64,000 nucleotides of DNA from contig MWCT01000001.1 in NCBI GenBank assembly GCA_002070185.1, positions 495,081 through 559,080 of the forward strand, given 5' to 3'. Origin of the DNA: a candidate division BRC1 bacterium ADurb.Bin183. Its GTDB lineage: Bacteria; Sumerlaeota; Sumerlaeia; MWCT01. The notes beneath the pieces are model-generated. The model was not told where the DNA came from and searched no databases. It worked only from the letters and a program-made list of their open reading frames with translations. Shown piece by piece: positions 16,902 through 24,210 of this stretch (positions are counted from its first letter, which is position 1; each line of letters opens with the position of its first letter). The position numbers and the translations under genes were made by a program.

Positions 16902-16931
16902 AAAACCCCGCGGGCAAGTAGCGGGGTTTTT
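16902..16931 (-). terminator. Intrinsic terminator of the tRNA cluster/repeat transcript
   Basis: AAAACCCCGC and GCGGGGTTTT form a perfect 10-bp stem around a nine-base loop, followed by T residues on the minus strand. It would end transcription coming from the tRNA-Thr-Tyr-Asn cluster through the five repeats, just before the GIY-YIG gene. On the plus strand the same hairpin is also flanked by T residues, so it may be bidirectional. Confidence 0.85.
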
Positions 16932-17311
16932 AACTGGCTCCCCCGGTAGGACTCGAATTCGCCTGAGGCGAATTAACAGCCACCTGATTTGCTATTACGT
17001 GTTACTAAACTGGCTCCCCCGGTAGGACTTGAATTCGCCTGAGGCGAATTAACAGCCACCGGATTTGCTATTACGTGTTTCTAAACTGGCTCCCCCGGTA
17101 GGACTTGAATTCGCCTGAGGCGAATTAACAGCCACCGGATTTGCTATTACGTGTTTCTAAACTGGCTCCCCCGGTAGGACTTGAATTCGCCTGAGGCGAA
17201 TTAACAGCCACCGGATTTGCTATTACGTGTTTCTAAACTGGCTCCCCCGGTAGGACTTGAATTCGCCTGAGGCGAATTAACAGCCACCGGATTTGCTATT
17301 ACGTGTTTCTA
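16932..17311 (-). repeat. Five tandem 76-bp repeats of the GIY-YIG/tRNA-Asn tail module
   Basis: Units begin at 16932, 17008, 17084, 17160 and 17236, an exact 76-bp period, and the intact tRNA-Asn begins where a sixth unit would. Units two to five are identical; the first differs by a few bases. On the minus strand each unit is a GIY-YIG 3'-end segment (CACGTAATAGCAAATCC), the anticodon-loop TGTTAA, the palindrome AATTCGCC-TGA-GGCGAATT (plus-strand form), a T-loop TTCAAGTCC and a GGGGGAGCCA acceptor end. No tRNA 5' acceptor strand is present, so none can fold as a normal tRNA. They lie between the tRNA gene and its terminator and should be co-transcribed. Confidence 0.92.
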
Positions 17312-17314
17312 AAC

Positions 17315-17390
17315 TGGCTCCCCCGGTAGGACTTGAACCTACAGCCTAGTGGTTAACAGCCACCCGCTCTGCCGATTGAGCTACAGGGGA
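17315..17390 (-). tRNA. tRNA-Asn (GTT)
   Basis: A 76-nt cloverleaf on the minus strand. The acceptor 5' TCCCCTG pairs with 3' CGGGGGA followed by G and an encoded CCA. The D arm is GCTC...GAGC, the anticodon loop is CTGTTAA with anticodon GTT, and the T arm is GTAGGTTCAAGTCCTAC. All stems close, so this is the functional copy next to several broken ones. It is the last intact tRNA in the cluster and the apparent integration target for the adjacent repeats. Confidence 0.97.
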
Positions 17391-17408
17391 GCAACGTATT
17401 CAATTATC

Positions 17409-17470
17409 GAACCTACAGTCCGCCTCAGGCGGATTAACAGCCCCGCTAAAGCCGATTGAGCTACAGGGGA
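17409..17470 (-). pseudogene. Degenerate tRNA-Asn with palindrome insertion
   Basis: The first 20 bases (TCCCCTGTAGCTCAATCGGC) are identical to the intact tRNA-Asn, and the anticodon-loop TGTTAA is kept. Directly after it the perfect palindrome TCCGCCTGAGGCGGA replaces the 3' anticodon strand, followed by CTGTAGGTTCGA, after which the T-arm 3' strand and the whole 3' acceptor are missing. It cannot form an acceptor stem, so it is a pseudogene. The palindrome position matches that in the 76-bp repeats and in the GIY-YIG gene. Confidence 0.88.
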
Positions 17471-17488
17471 ACAGTTCTGATATATTAA

Positions 17489-17574
17489 TGGTGGAGGGGG
17501 GAGGATTCGAACCTCCGAAGCGATTACGCAAAGGGTTTACAGCCCTTCCCCATTGACCGCTCGGGAACCCCTCC
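17489..17574 (-). tRNA. tRNA-Tyr (GTA)
   Basis: An 86-nt class II tRNA on the minus strand with a long variable arm (GCGTAATCGC region). The acceptor GGAGGGG pairs with CCCCTCC, the anticodon loop is CTGTAAA with anticodon GTA, the T arm is GGAGGTTCGAATCCTCC, and CCA is encoded. It lies in the minus-strand cluster 20 bp after tRNA-Thr. Confidence 0.97.
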
Positions 17575-17594
17575 ATTTCAATGTAGTTGTCTCA

Positions 17595-17669
17595 TGGAGC
17601 TGGTGATGGGAATCGAACCTATAACCTGCCGCTTACAAGGCGGCTGCTCTACCATTGAGCTACACCAGC
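17595..17669 (-). tRNA. tRNA-Thr (TGT)
   Basis: A 75-nt cloverleaf on the minus strand. The acceptor GCTGGTG pairs with CACCAGC, T is the discriminator and CCA is encoded. The anticodon loop CTTGTAA has anticodon TGT, and the T-arm loop is TTCGATT. It is the first tRNA of the cluster, about 45 bp downstream of the predicted transcription start. Confidence 0.97.
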
Positions 17670-17721
17670 CGAAAAAAAATCATCGTATTTGGGCGAATTT
17701 CAAAGAAAAAATAACGTGAAG

Positions 17722-17750
17722 TGATTAAGTGAACCCCGCAACCCTGTCAA
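17722..17750 (-). promoter_or_regulatory. Predicted promoter of the tRNA cluster
   Basis: On the minus strand a perfect TTGACA (plus 17745-17750) is followed after 17 bp by TAATCA, a weak -10 box, with a GC-rich spacer. The predicted start is about 45 bp before tRNA-Thr. The -35 match and position are convincing; the -10 is not. Confidence 0.5.
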
Positions 17751-17953
17751 GAGGATTTATATAAAAAATCACTTTTGAACAAAACCGCCTTTTTCACGAA
17801 TACCTCGCTTTTGATTTTTTTACATATAAATGATTGACTCTCCTTTTGGAATATTCGGATAAACATGCGATTCCGATTAAATGGAATAATTTTGCGGAGG
17901 ATTTAGGATGACAAGATTGCTCTTTAATAAAAAAATCAAACCGCTATATTAAA

Positions 17954-18433
17954 TTAAGCGCGACCCAGATCGGATGTGCAATTCGGGCAACGGGTTGCTT
18001 TTATGGCAATGGTGGAAAAGCAAAAAGGACAATCTTTCGTCGTTGGCGCCGCCGCAGGCGCTTCTTTTTCATGATGCAGTTTATTGAGCCCCTTGATTAA
18101 AAGAAAAACCGCAAAAGCTACAATTAAAAAACTGACAACGGAATTTAAAAATAAACCATAATTGAGCGTCACAGCGCCGGCTGCCTTAGCCTCAGCCAGC
18201 GTTTTAAACGACCCACCAAAAAGCTCGTTGGGCGACAACAATCCCTCCTTTGATTTCAGAACAAAGAACAAGTTAGAGAAATCAACACCGCCAAGAAGCA
18301 GACCGATGGGCGGCATGATAACGTCCGATACGAGGCTGTTGACGATAGTTCCGAACGCGCCGCCCACGATGATACCGACTGCCATGTCAACCACATTGCC
18401 GCGCATTGCGAATTTTTTAAATTCTTTTAACAT
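17954..18433 (-). CDS. mscL: Large-conductance mechanosensitive channel MscL with C-terminal zinc ribbon
   Basis: An inner-membrane channel that opens under membrane tension to release osmolytes. The N-terminal [20 protein letters not shown], the pore helix [21 protein letters not shown] and the second membrane helix (about 95-115) are typical. Unusually, the C-terminus (about 137-155) carries a zinc-ribbon-like CPFC...CPNC pair in place of the usual cytoplasmic helical bundle end. The length is 159 aa, slightly above the 130-150 norm because of the ribbon. About 280 bp of AT-rich sequence separates it from the tRNA cluster. Confidence 0.95.
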   Translation of the reverse strand: MLKEFKKFAMRGNVVDMAVGIIVGGAFGTIVNSLVSDVIMPPIGLLLGGVDFSNLFFVLKSKEGLLSPNELFGGSFKTLAEAKAAGAVTLNYGLFLNSVVSFLIVAFAVFLLIKGLNKLHHEKEAPAAAPTTKDCPFCFSTIAIKATRCPNCTSDLGRA

Positions 18434-18599
18434 GTTCCTTCCCCTTTTTAAGTTTTTATTTAGAACAACGATGGATATTCAAATAATGTGTTTTTTGAAG
18501 TCAAGATACATCTGACGCATGTTATGGGGTTAAAATTAAATTGACACATCTAGGCGGTTAATTTGTATATATTTTATTAAATCGCAAGGAGGCGCTTTG

Positions 18600-20381
18600 A
18601 TGAAAAATTTGTTTTTTGCGTTTCTGTTGCTCGGATGCGCAGCGGCGATTTTTGCCGCTGCCATAGATAGCCCTTATCTCTATGGCATTCATTGGTATGG
18701 CAAAACAGATTCCATCAGTGTCGGACAACGCACTGATGTGGAAGACATGTCCGGCGACAAGGGCATCTGGGATTTGGAAATCGCCCATGTGGATTCTTCC
18801 GCTGCCCCCGCATGGGATTTGCCGTCCTATTTTGTAGGGCATTCGCAAAAAGTGACGCAAGGAAAGGGTAATTCCTTAATCTTTCGTCTTCACCCCTATT
18901 GGAGCCGCAATGTGCCGCACGCCTCAGATCCTTACACATTGACGCAATATGCTAACGACTGCAAGTCCGCCGCCAATACCCTAAAAGACTATGTCCACAT
19001 CTGGCAGATAGGCAACGAAGTGAATATCAACGGCGAAAATAATCGCTGGGGCGGCTCGGGCTATAACGTCCCTTGGGAGCCGACGCCGGCGCAATATGCA
19101 GATACTTACATCGCCTGCCGCGATAAAATCCACGAGATAACACCCAACACTACACCCGCCGCGCAGTTTGTCCTCATGCAGCCAGTCTCGCCGGGGAACG
19201 CCATCGGCGGCACGCGCTACATGGATGGCAATGAATTTTTGTGGAGACAGATTGACGCCGTGAGCGACAAGGGCAAAATTGACGGCTTTGGCATTCACGC
19301 CTATGCCCCGCCCAGCGCCGCCGATTACGGCGTGGAATCTTTCATGGACGATATCCGCGAGCAGCTGATGATTATTGACCAGTTCGGACTCGGCGATCGC
19401 CCCGTGTTCATCACAGAATGGAACAAGCACATGCCGAATCAGGCTCATGCGGAAATTGGAGCCAAGTTTTGCCACCGCATTTTCACCGCCCTAAACGCAT
19501 GGAATACCGGCAGCGGCGGCGAATGGCCCGGACACCCCAACCACAACATTGTCGCCGCAACATGGTTCGTCTATCCGAAGGATTTCGGCTGGGATGAATA
19601 TGCGCTTCAATACTGGAAGACTCAAATTGCTTCCACAGACAAAGACGTCAATCCGTGGTATTCGTTCAACTATGCCTGCGGACTTGGTTATGCCAGCGGC
19701 GCTTACGGAGGCGGATCAACTTCCATCCCCAACAACGCCCTTTGGTGGGAGGATACATTTAACGGCGCGTCGCTGGATCAAACAGCACCGCTGCCCGATT
19801 GGAAGGCGGAAACATCAGGCGGCGGCAGCGTTTCCATGAGCGGCAGCGGCTCGGTTCGTCTGCTTGGAAACGGCACAACAGATGGCGGCGGAGGCATCCG
19901 CACCGCCGGCTATGTTTACGGCAATTTCCGCATGGAGGCAAATGTCACATTCACCAACGCCGCCCGCTCCAACACCAGCGGCGCACAGGCAAATATGGAC
20001 ATCCGCATCCGCGAAGGCTCAAAAGGCTATTCGTTCACATTTTTCACATCGCAATCGCTTGAAAATGCCGGACGCGTTATTCTGCGCCGCACAAATGAAT
20101 GGACGCAGATCGGCTCCTTCAATACCGCCGTCAGCGGCGGCATCAACACCGGCGACACCTTCCAGATTGAAATCACGGCAAACGGCTCGAACATCGCCTT
20201 TAAGGCTTATAAAAACGGCTCGACCGCGCCCTCTGTGGACTGGAACATCACAGATAGCGGTCAGACGGTCGGCTGGATTCGCATCATGACTTGGAATCTG
20301 AACGAGGCGCGCGTGAACAATTTCAAACTCGGCGGACCGCAGTGGGGCGGTTCCGGCATCGAAGATTGGGCGATATATTAA
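18600..20381 (+). CDS. Secreted glycoside hydrolase-like protein (clan GH-A type) with C-terminal beta-sandwich
   Basis: A 593-residue exported enzyme. A signal peptide of about 20 residues precedes a TIM-barrel-like domain (about 25-375). Candidate acid/base E140 is in IWQIGNEVN and candidate nucleophile E273 in VFITEWNKHM, the spacing and Asn-Glu context of clan GH-A retaining glycosidases. A Ser/Gly-rich linker near 375 leads to a concanavalin-like beta-sandwich, perhaps carbohydrate-binding, that ends in WGGSGIEDWAIY. AAGGAGG precedes the ATG at 18600. An esterase gene follows, so it probably acts on plant-type or algal polysaccharide (inference). The family number is undetermined. Confidence 0.8.
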   Translation: MKNLFFAFLLLGCAAAIFAAAIDSPYLYGIHWYGKTDSISVGQRTDVEDMSGDKGIWDLEIAHVDSSAAPAWDLPSYFVGHSQKVTQGKGNSLIFRLHPYWSRNVPHASDPYTLTQYANDCKSAANTLKDYVHIWQIGNEVNINGENNRWGGSGYNVPWEPTPAQYADTYIACRDKIHEITPNTTPAAQFVLMQPVSPGNAIGGTRYMDGNEFLWRQIDAVSDKGKIDGFGIHAYAPPSAADYGVESFMDDIREQLMIIDQFGLGDRPVFITEWNKHMPNQAHAEIGAKFCHRIFTALNAWNTGSGGEWPGHPNHNIVAATWFVYPKDFGWDEYALQYWKTQIASTDKDVNPWYSFNYACGLGYASGAYGGGSTSIPNNALWWEDTFNGASLDQTAPLPDWKAETSGGGSVSMSGSGSVRLLGNGTTDGGGGIRTAGYVYGNFRMEANVTFTNAARSNTSGAQANMDIRIREGSKGYSFTFFTSQSLENAGRVILRRTNEWTQIGSFNTAVSGGINTGDTFQIEITANGSNIAFKAYKNGSTAPSVDWNITDSGQTVGWIRIMTWNLNEARVNNFKLGGPQWGGSGIEDWAIY

Positions 20382-20404
20382 TTAAAAAAGGAAAGTAGCA
20401 AATT

Positions 20405-20710
20405 ATGAAAAATCAAAAAAATAATATTGTTCGTTTACTCATCATATACCTCATTCTTCCCGTTTTGTCATTCGCCGCGCCGAAGGGAATTCAGACCGTC
20501 AAGCATCAGAGCGTTTGCATCAATGCGGAAAAAACGTTCAATATTTTTGTTCCGCCAAACGCCAAACCTGACGAACGCTTCCCCGTGCTTTTCATCCTGC
20601 ACGGCGCGTATGGCGGCTGCGATGACTGGACATCCCGCACGCGCGTTGCTGAACTCGCCCGCAATTACCGCATGATTCTCGTCTTTCCCCGATGGGGAAG
20701 TAATAAGTAA
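20405..20710 (+). pseudogene. Truncated esterase gene, partial duplicate of the gene at 22671
   Basis: Encodes a signal peptide and the first 80 or so mature residues of a PF00756-type esterase (APKGIQTV to ILVFP), nearly identical to residues 20-90 of the protein at 22671. DNA identity runs from 20477 to about 20697 (partner from 22728). At 20686-20690 there is one C too many, so FPDG becomes a shifted frame. Homology then ends and the frame stops within seven codons, before the catalytic serine. Signal peptides of the two copies differ, so these were separate paralogues or were joined to different 5' ends. Confidence 0.85.
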
Positions 20711-20778
20711 CGATAGGGAGAAATATTGTTTTTCCCGATGTGGGCAAAACATAAACTGGGGATCATTGTTGGATAGGT

Positions 20779-21570
20779 TCATATCAATAGCTTTTTGATT
20801 TGTTCTATGGAAAGGGGCGGGTCTGATGTGTGAGCAACGCTGTGGCAGTTAGGACAAAGTAGAGCAATATCATCCACTGTTGTTTTCGATGAGTGTGTAC
20901 GCGCCCCAATTGGTATCTTATGGTGTGCTACAAGGCAATCCTTCTTTATCCGATATCTGTTTGGAAAACTAAATCCACAAGATTCGCATTTGCCGTTGGA
21001 ATAACGTTTCTTCTCTTCAATTATATCCCTATTTCGCTTTCGGAATGTAACCTCCGCCGTGATATACTCTCCTTCTGTCACTTCCTGAGTTCTCGGTCTT
21101 TGACTGATTGCTTGAATACGATTGTTAAGTTCTTCAATCTGAGGGGGAGTTAATTCAATCACAGTGAACTGTTGTGCCGAACCGAGTAATATATCAACAG
21201 GAGGGAAGTTTCTTTCCCATTGGACTGATATCTGATGGTGCCAATATGACCCATATGGATCACGTACGATATTCTTTTCATTATATGCATATGGTCGAAG
21301 AACTTTGCCCCTGCCGATAATACGTGTCCCTTCCTTCACGAAAATTGTATCGCCCTTTTTAATTTCATAAACAAATCGCCTCAAAGAGGCTTTCTGTGCG
21401 GGTGCAAGTTTCTTCCAAAGGTGTTTAGGCAGTCCATGAGGAAATTTTCCCAAGTTCGTTGTGTGAATAGGTTTATAGGTGATTACAGCAACATTATGTT
21501 TAAAACACTGAGGCCACAGTGAGGGGCCTTGATTCCCATACCGAAATGACATCCTCCATATCTTGGCCAT
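20779..21570 (-). CDS. HNH endonuclease with N-terminal PUA/EVE-like domain
   Basis: A 263-residue protein. Residues 1-120 look like a small beta-barrel of the EVE/PUA type (GDTIFVKEGTRIIGRGKVL, then WHHQISVQWE), which in other proteins reads modified bases. A helical linker leads to an HNH domain with zinc cysteines in GKCESCGF and LLCPNCHSVAH and the catalytic LVAHHKIPIG. This layout is typical of modification-dependent restriction nucleases. GAGGTG six bases ahead favours the ATG at 21570. It lies in an accessory patch between two copies of the esterase 5' region. Restriction or defence activity is inferred. Confidence 0.87.
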   Translation of the reverse strand: MAKIWRMSFRYGNQGPSLWPQCFKHNVAVITYKPIHTTNLGKFPHGLPKHLWKKLAPAQKASLRRFVYEIKKGDTIFVKEGTRIIGRGKVLRPYAYNEKNIVRDPYGSYWHHQISVQWERNFPPVDILLGSAQQFTVIELTPPQIEELNNRIQAISQRPRTQEVTEGEYITAEVTFRKRNRDIIEEKKRYSNGKCESCGFSFPNRYRIKKDCLVAHHKIPIGARTHSSKTTVDDIALLCPNCHSVAHTSDPPLSIEQIKKLLI

Positions 21571-21797
21571 TTGTTTCACCTCTGTCGACAGTAATTAATC
21601 TGTTCCTTATAAAATGCTCTGACTATATCAGTAAAGGCAACGTAAAAGGCAACGTAATATCTTTTCTATTCAATTAGTGGTGGCCAATTTAACGTAATTT
21701 CCATGATAATTGGTCCTTTTCTTCTTTATAGAGGAACACCAAATTCCCCTTCACGATAGATGAAATATATCCATTCCCGATCTTATAAATAATTGCT

Positions 21798-21984
21798 TTA
21801 TGAATCTAACTGATGTTTTCTTGATGGGCTATAACTACAAGACGAACCAGCGCTAAATTTTTGTCCACAATATATACAGTTCTCGCCATTGGCTATTGCG
21901 ACATGTTTTTTGGTAGGGCTATAACTACAAGGCGAACCACCGCTAAATTTTTTTTCCACAATATCTGCATTTCATGTCAGCCAT
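21798..21984 (-). pseudogene. Double zinc-ribbon small protein, frameshifted in an A8 tract
   Basis: After AGGAGG and ATG at 21984 the frame reads MADMKCRYCGKKI and stops. Removing one A from the run of eight at 21948-21955 restores a 61-residue protein with two near-identical repeats: CRYCGKKFSGGSPCSYSP and CIYCGQKFSAGSSCSYSP, each with CxxC and a further Cys. The second repeat has only five A residues at the matching place, which points to a slippage mutation, a sequencing error or a recoding site. Downstream to the HNH gene there are about 220 bp with two AAAGGCAACGTAA copies near 21636 and no convincing gene. Confidence 0.75.
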
Positions 21985-22103
21985 TTGAATTCCTCCTTAA
22001 TTTCAATTTCATATAACATAAATGTTTTTACTAATATTTCGAATTATACTGCAAGTAAAAAATAACGCTAAAACAAATTAAAATTTAAAGTTTTTGATTT
22101 TAA

Positions 22104-22279
22104 TTATTTTCTACCCAGTTCTTCAATCAATTCGGATAAAGAAATTTCCATATCCCTAAAAATGGCTTTGAAAAATGTGGAGGCTTTCGCTTGAACGGGA
22201 TAACTTAAATCCCCACTTTCCCAGAATGGAAATAATTTCACGTGCGGTGATTCTGGGGAGACGTTCGCTTATATGGCAA
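22104..22279 (-). pseudogene. Decayed HicA-like toxin gene
   Basis: Downstream of hicB, the minus strand reads SERLPRITAREIISILGKWG and FKLSRSSES, the normal first half of a HicA mRNA interferase. After a frameshift it reads FKAIFRDMEISLSELIEEL with a final GRK and a stop, the normal C-terminal helix. The middle, including the catalytic His strand, is missing, and no start codon precedes the first half in frame. The toxin is therefore inactive. Confidence 0.75.
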
Positions 22280-22304
22280 TTTCAACTGTGGCGAGATTAA
22301 TCGC

Positions 22305-22493
22305 CTACACCGGTTTGATTTCTTCGCCATCAGCAAGGCGATCCTCGATATGAAGGCGTACAATATCAAGGAGATTTGCTCTTGCCTCTTCGTAAGTCTC
22401 CCCGCTTGTATAGCAACCCAGAAGCTCCGGGCAAAAGGCAAAATAGCCGTCTTCGTCTTTTTCAATAACAGCAGAAAAACGATAGCTGATCAT
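22305..22493 (-). CDS. hicB: HicB-like antitoxin
   Basis: A 62-residue protein with the HicB partial RNase-H-like fold: YRFSAVIEKDEDGYFAFCPE, LGCYTSGETYEEA and the C-terminal LHIEDRLADGEEI. It would neutralise a HicA toxin and often lacks a DNA-binding domain in this short form, as here. It lies upstream of the wrecked hicA remnant, so the antitoxin has outlived its toxin. The upstream ribosome binding site is weak (AAGGAATTGCC). Confidence 0.85.
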   Translation of the reverse strand: MISYRFSAVIEKDEDGYFAFCPELLGCYTSGETYEEARANLLDIVRLHIEDRLADGEEIKPV

Positions 22494-22670
22494 GGCAATT
22501 CCTTAATCGTTGAATGTTGATTAATCCTATTCATTGCCTTTCAGGCAGCGCATGGATTTTATTTACATTGATAAACCATATCAGGTCTGAATGCCGTTGA
22601 TTGAAGGTTGACATCCGCCTTTCATATTTTTCATTTTGCCATCAATCATTTTTTGTCGGAGGTTGGAGCC

Positions 22671-24134
22671 GTGAAGAAATTTTTCTGCTTGCTGTTGATT
22701 CTTTTTGCTCTCATGTCCGCATGGGGCGCGCCGAAGGGAATTCAGACAGTCAGGCATCAGAGTGTTTGCCTCAATGCGGAAAAAACGTTCAATATTTTTG
22801 TTCCCCCAAATGCCAAACCTGATGAACGTTTCCCCGTGCTTTTTATCCTGCACGGCGCGTATGGCGGCTGCGATGACTGGACATCCCGCACGCGCGTTGC
22901 TGAACTTGCCCGCAATTACCGAATGATTCTCGTCTTTCCTGATGGCTCGCCCAATAGCTGGTATGTCAACAGCCCTATCGAAAAAAATATGTCCTATGAA
23001 ACCTATTTGTCCCACGAACTCCCCGCGCTGATTGACTCCCGCTACCCGACCGTTGCCAACAGCGAAGGGCGCGGCATTATGGGGTTGAGCATGGGCGGAC
23101 ATGGAGCGCTTCTGATGGCGGCAAAACATCCGGATGTTTTCGGCTCGGCGTCATCCCTTTCCGGCATCCTCAAAATCACCAACCACCCAAAAAGTTGGGA
23201 TATCCCCAAACGTCTTGGGGCGTTTGATGAAAACCGCGCGCTATGGGAATCCAATTCCGTCTGGGAACAAGCGGAGCGGTTCACAAGCGCTTCTGTGCGG
23301 CTGCTTTTTGATTGCGGCGTTGACGACACAAAGACCGGCGCAATTGAGGACAACCGCCTCCTTCATGAAAAACTCACAAGCCTTGGCGTCCCGCACATCT
23401 GGCGCGAACTCCCCGGCACGCACAGTTGGGATTACTGGGGCGGGCATCTGGAAGAGCATCTCGACTTTCATCAATCTGCCATGTTGAAGCAAACGCCCGG
23501 ACTTGATAAATTGCACAATCTTTATATTGAACGCATCGGGAAATTCCACGAGGAAAACAGCCGGCTCGCCCTTCAACCGCCGGAAGCCAAGCCATCAGTC
23601 TGCCTCTTCGGCTCCTCATCCATGCAAGGGTTTCCAACTGAACTTTTAAGCGATGTCCGCGTCTTCAATCGGGGCATTTCAGCGGATGTCCTTGGCATCG
23701 GCACACGGGGGCTTTCCCACCGCCTCGAATGCTCGGTTTTTGATATGAAGCCCGATTATGTGGTCATAAAAATTGGACGGAACGACGTGGGCCGAGCCAA
23801 AAACGAGGGCGACCTGTGGATTGAAAAAATGATCTCCGAGTATGATAAGATTCTCACAAAAACCAAAGAACGTCTGCCGAAATCCAAAATCATCGTCTGC
23901 ACGAGCCTCCCTGTGCGCGACAGTTATGCGCACCTTGCGCCGTATATTTTGAAATACAACGCCGCTCTTGCCAAACTCGCCGAAAGGCAAAACACGACAT
24001 TTCTGGATATCCACACGCCGCTTGTGGGAACGGACGGCTTATTGAAACCCGAATATTCAAGGGATGGACTTCACATCTCGCGCGCTGGATATGAAATCTG
24101 GGCGAAACGCATCCTTGAGATGGTGAAGGAATAA
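22671..24134 (+). CDS. Secreted bifunctional esterase: PF00756-type esterase fused to SGNH hydrolase
   Basis: A 487-residue exported protein with two ester-hydrolase modules. The signal peptide ends near AWGA. Residues 20-270 form an alpha/beta-hydrolase of the feruloyl/acetyl esterase type: HGAYGGCDDW near the oxyanion hole, nucleophile S140 in GLSMGGHGA, an acidic residue near 218 and H251 in GTHSWDYW. Residues 305-487 form an SGNH-like domain with FGSSSM, IGRNDVG and DGLHISRAGY, so the first block has Ser where Asp is usual. A GTG start at 22671 follows GGAGG; the frame is open 21 codons earlier. It probably removes acyl groups from hemicellulose-like substrates, together with the upstream glycosidase. 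Confidence 0.88.
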   Translation: MKKFFCLLLILFALMSAWGAPKGIQTVRHQSVCLNAEKTFNIFVPPNAKPDERFPVLFILHGAYGGCDDWTSRTRVAELARNYRMILVFPDGSPNSWYVNSPIEKNMSYETYLSHELPALIDSRYPTVANSEGRGIMGLSMGGHGALLMAAKHPDVFGSASSLSGILKITNHPKSWDIPKRLGAFDENRALWESNSVWEQAERFTSASVRLLFDCGVDDTKTGAIEDNRLLHEKLTSLGVPHIWRELPGTHSWDYWGGHLEEHLDFHQSAMLKQTPGLDKLHNLYIERIGKFHEENSRLALQPPEAKPSVCLFGSSSMQGFPTELLSDVRVFNRGISADVLGIGTRGLSHRLECSVFDMKPDYVVIKIGRNDVGRAKNEGDLWIEKMISEYDKILTKTKERLPKSKIIVCTSLPVRDSYAHLAPYILKYNAALAKLAERQNTTFLDIHTPLVGTDGLLKPEYSRDGLHISRAGYEIWAKRILEMVKE

Positions 24135-24210
24135 TCCGCGCACCTTGGCGTTTACACCGCAGTTGCGGAGGTTGATTAGCGCGGGTTGCAGCCCTATCCG
24201 CCTCCGTCGT

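Larger units (their letters stand above)
16561..16931 (-). mobile_element. Minimal GIY-YIG nuclease element flanked by tRNA-Asn 3' ends
   Basis: A roughly 370-bp unit read on the minus strand: a tRNA-Asn 3' end, an intrinsic terminator, a GIY-YIG gene, then TGTTAA, a 15-bp near-palindrome and another tRNA-Asn 3' half that forms the last codons of the gene. Direct tRNA-end copies on both sides and five more truncated copies of the same tail (16932-17311) indicate repeated insertion or duplication at this site. The mechanism is inferred. Confidence 0.6.

Noticed and set aside
16932..17311. Five regularly spaced identical repeats as a CRISPR array
   Set aside because: The units are head-to-tail with no unique spacers between them, and they derive from tRNA-Asn and the GIY-YIG gene.
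17908..17952. 14-codon frame MTRLLFNKKIKPLY after GGAGG
   Set aside because: A good ribosome binding site, but too short to judge, with no family resemblance and an end adjoining mscL. Left as a curiosity.
24135..24210. Possible terminator hairpin between convergent genes
   Set aside because: Only a five-base stem with a very small loop and no T tract.
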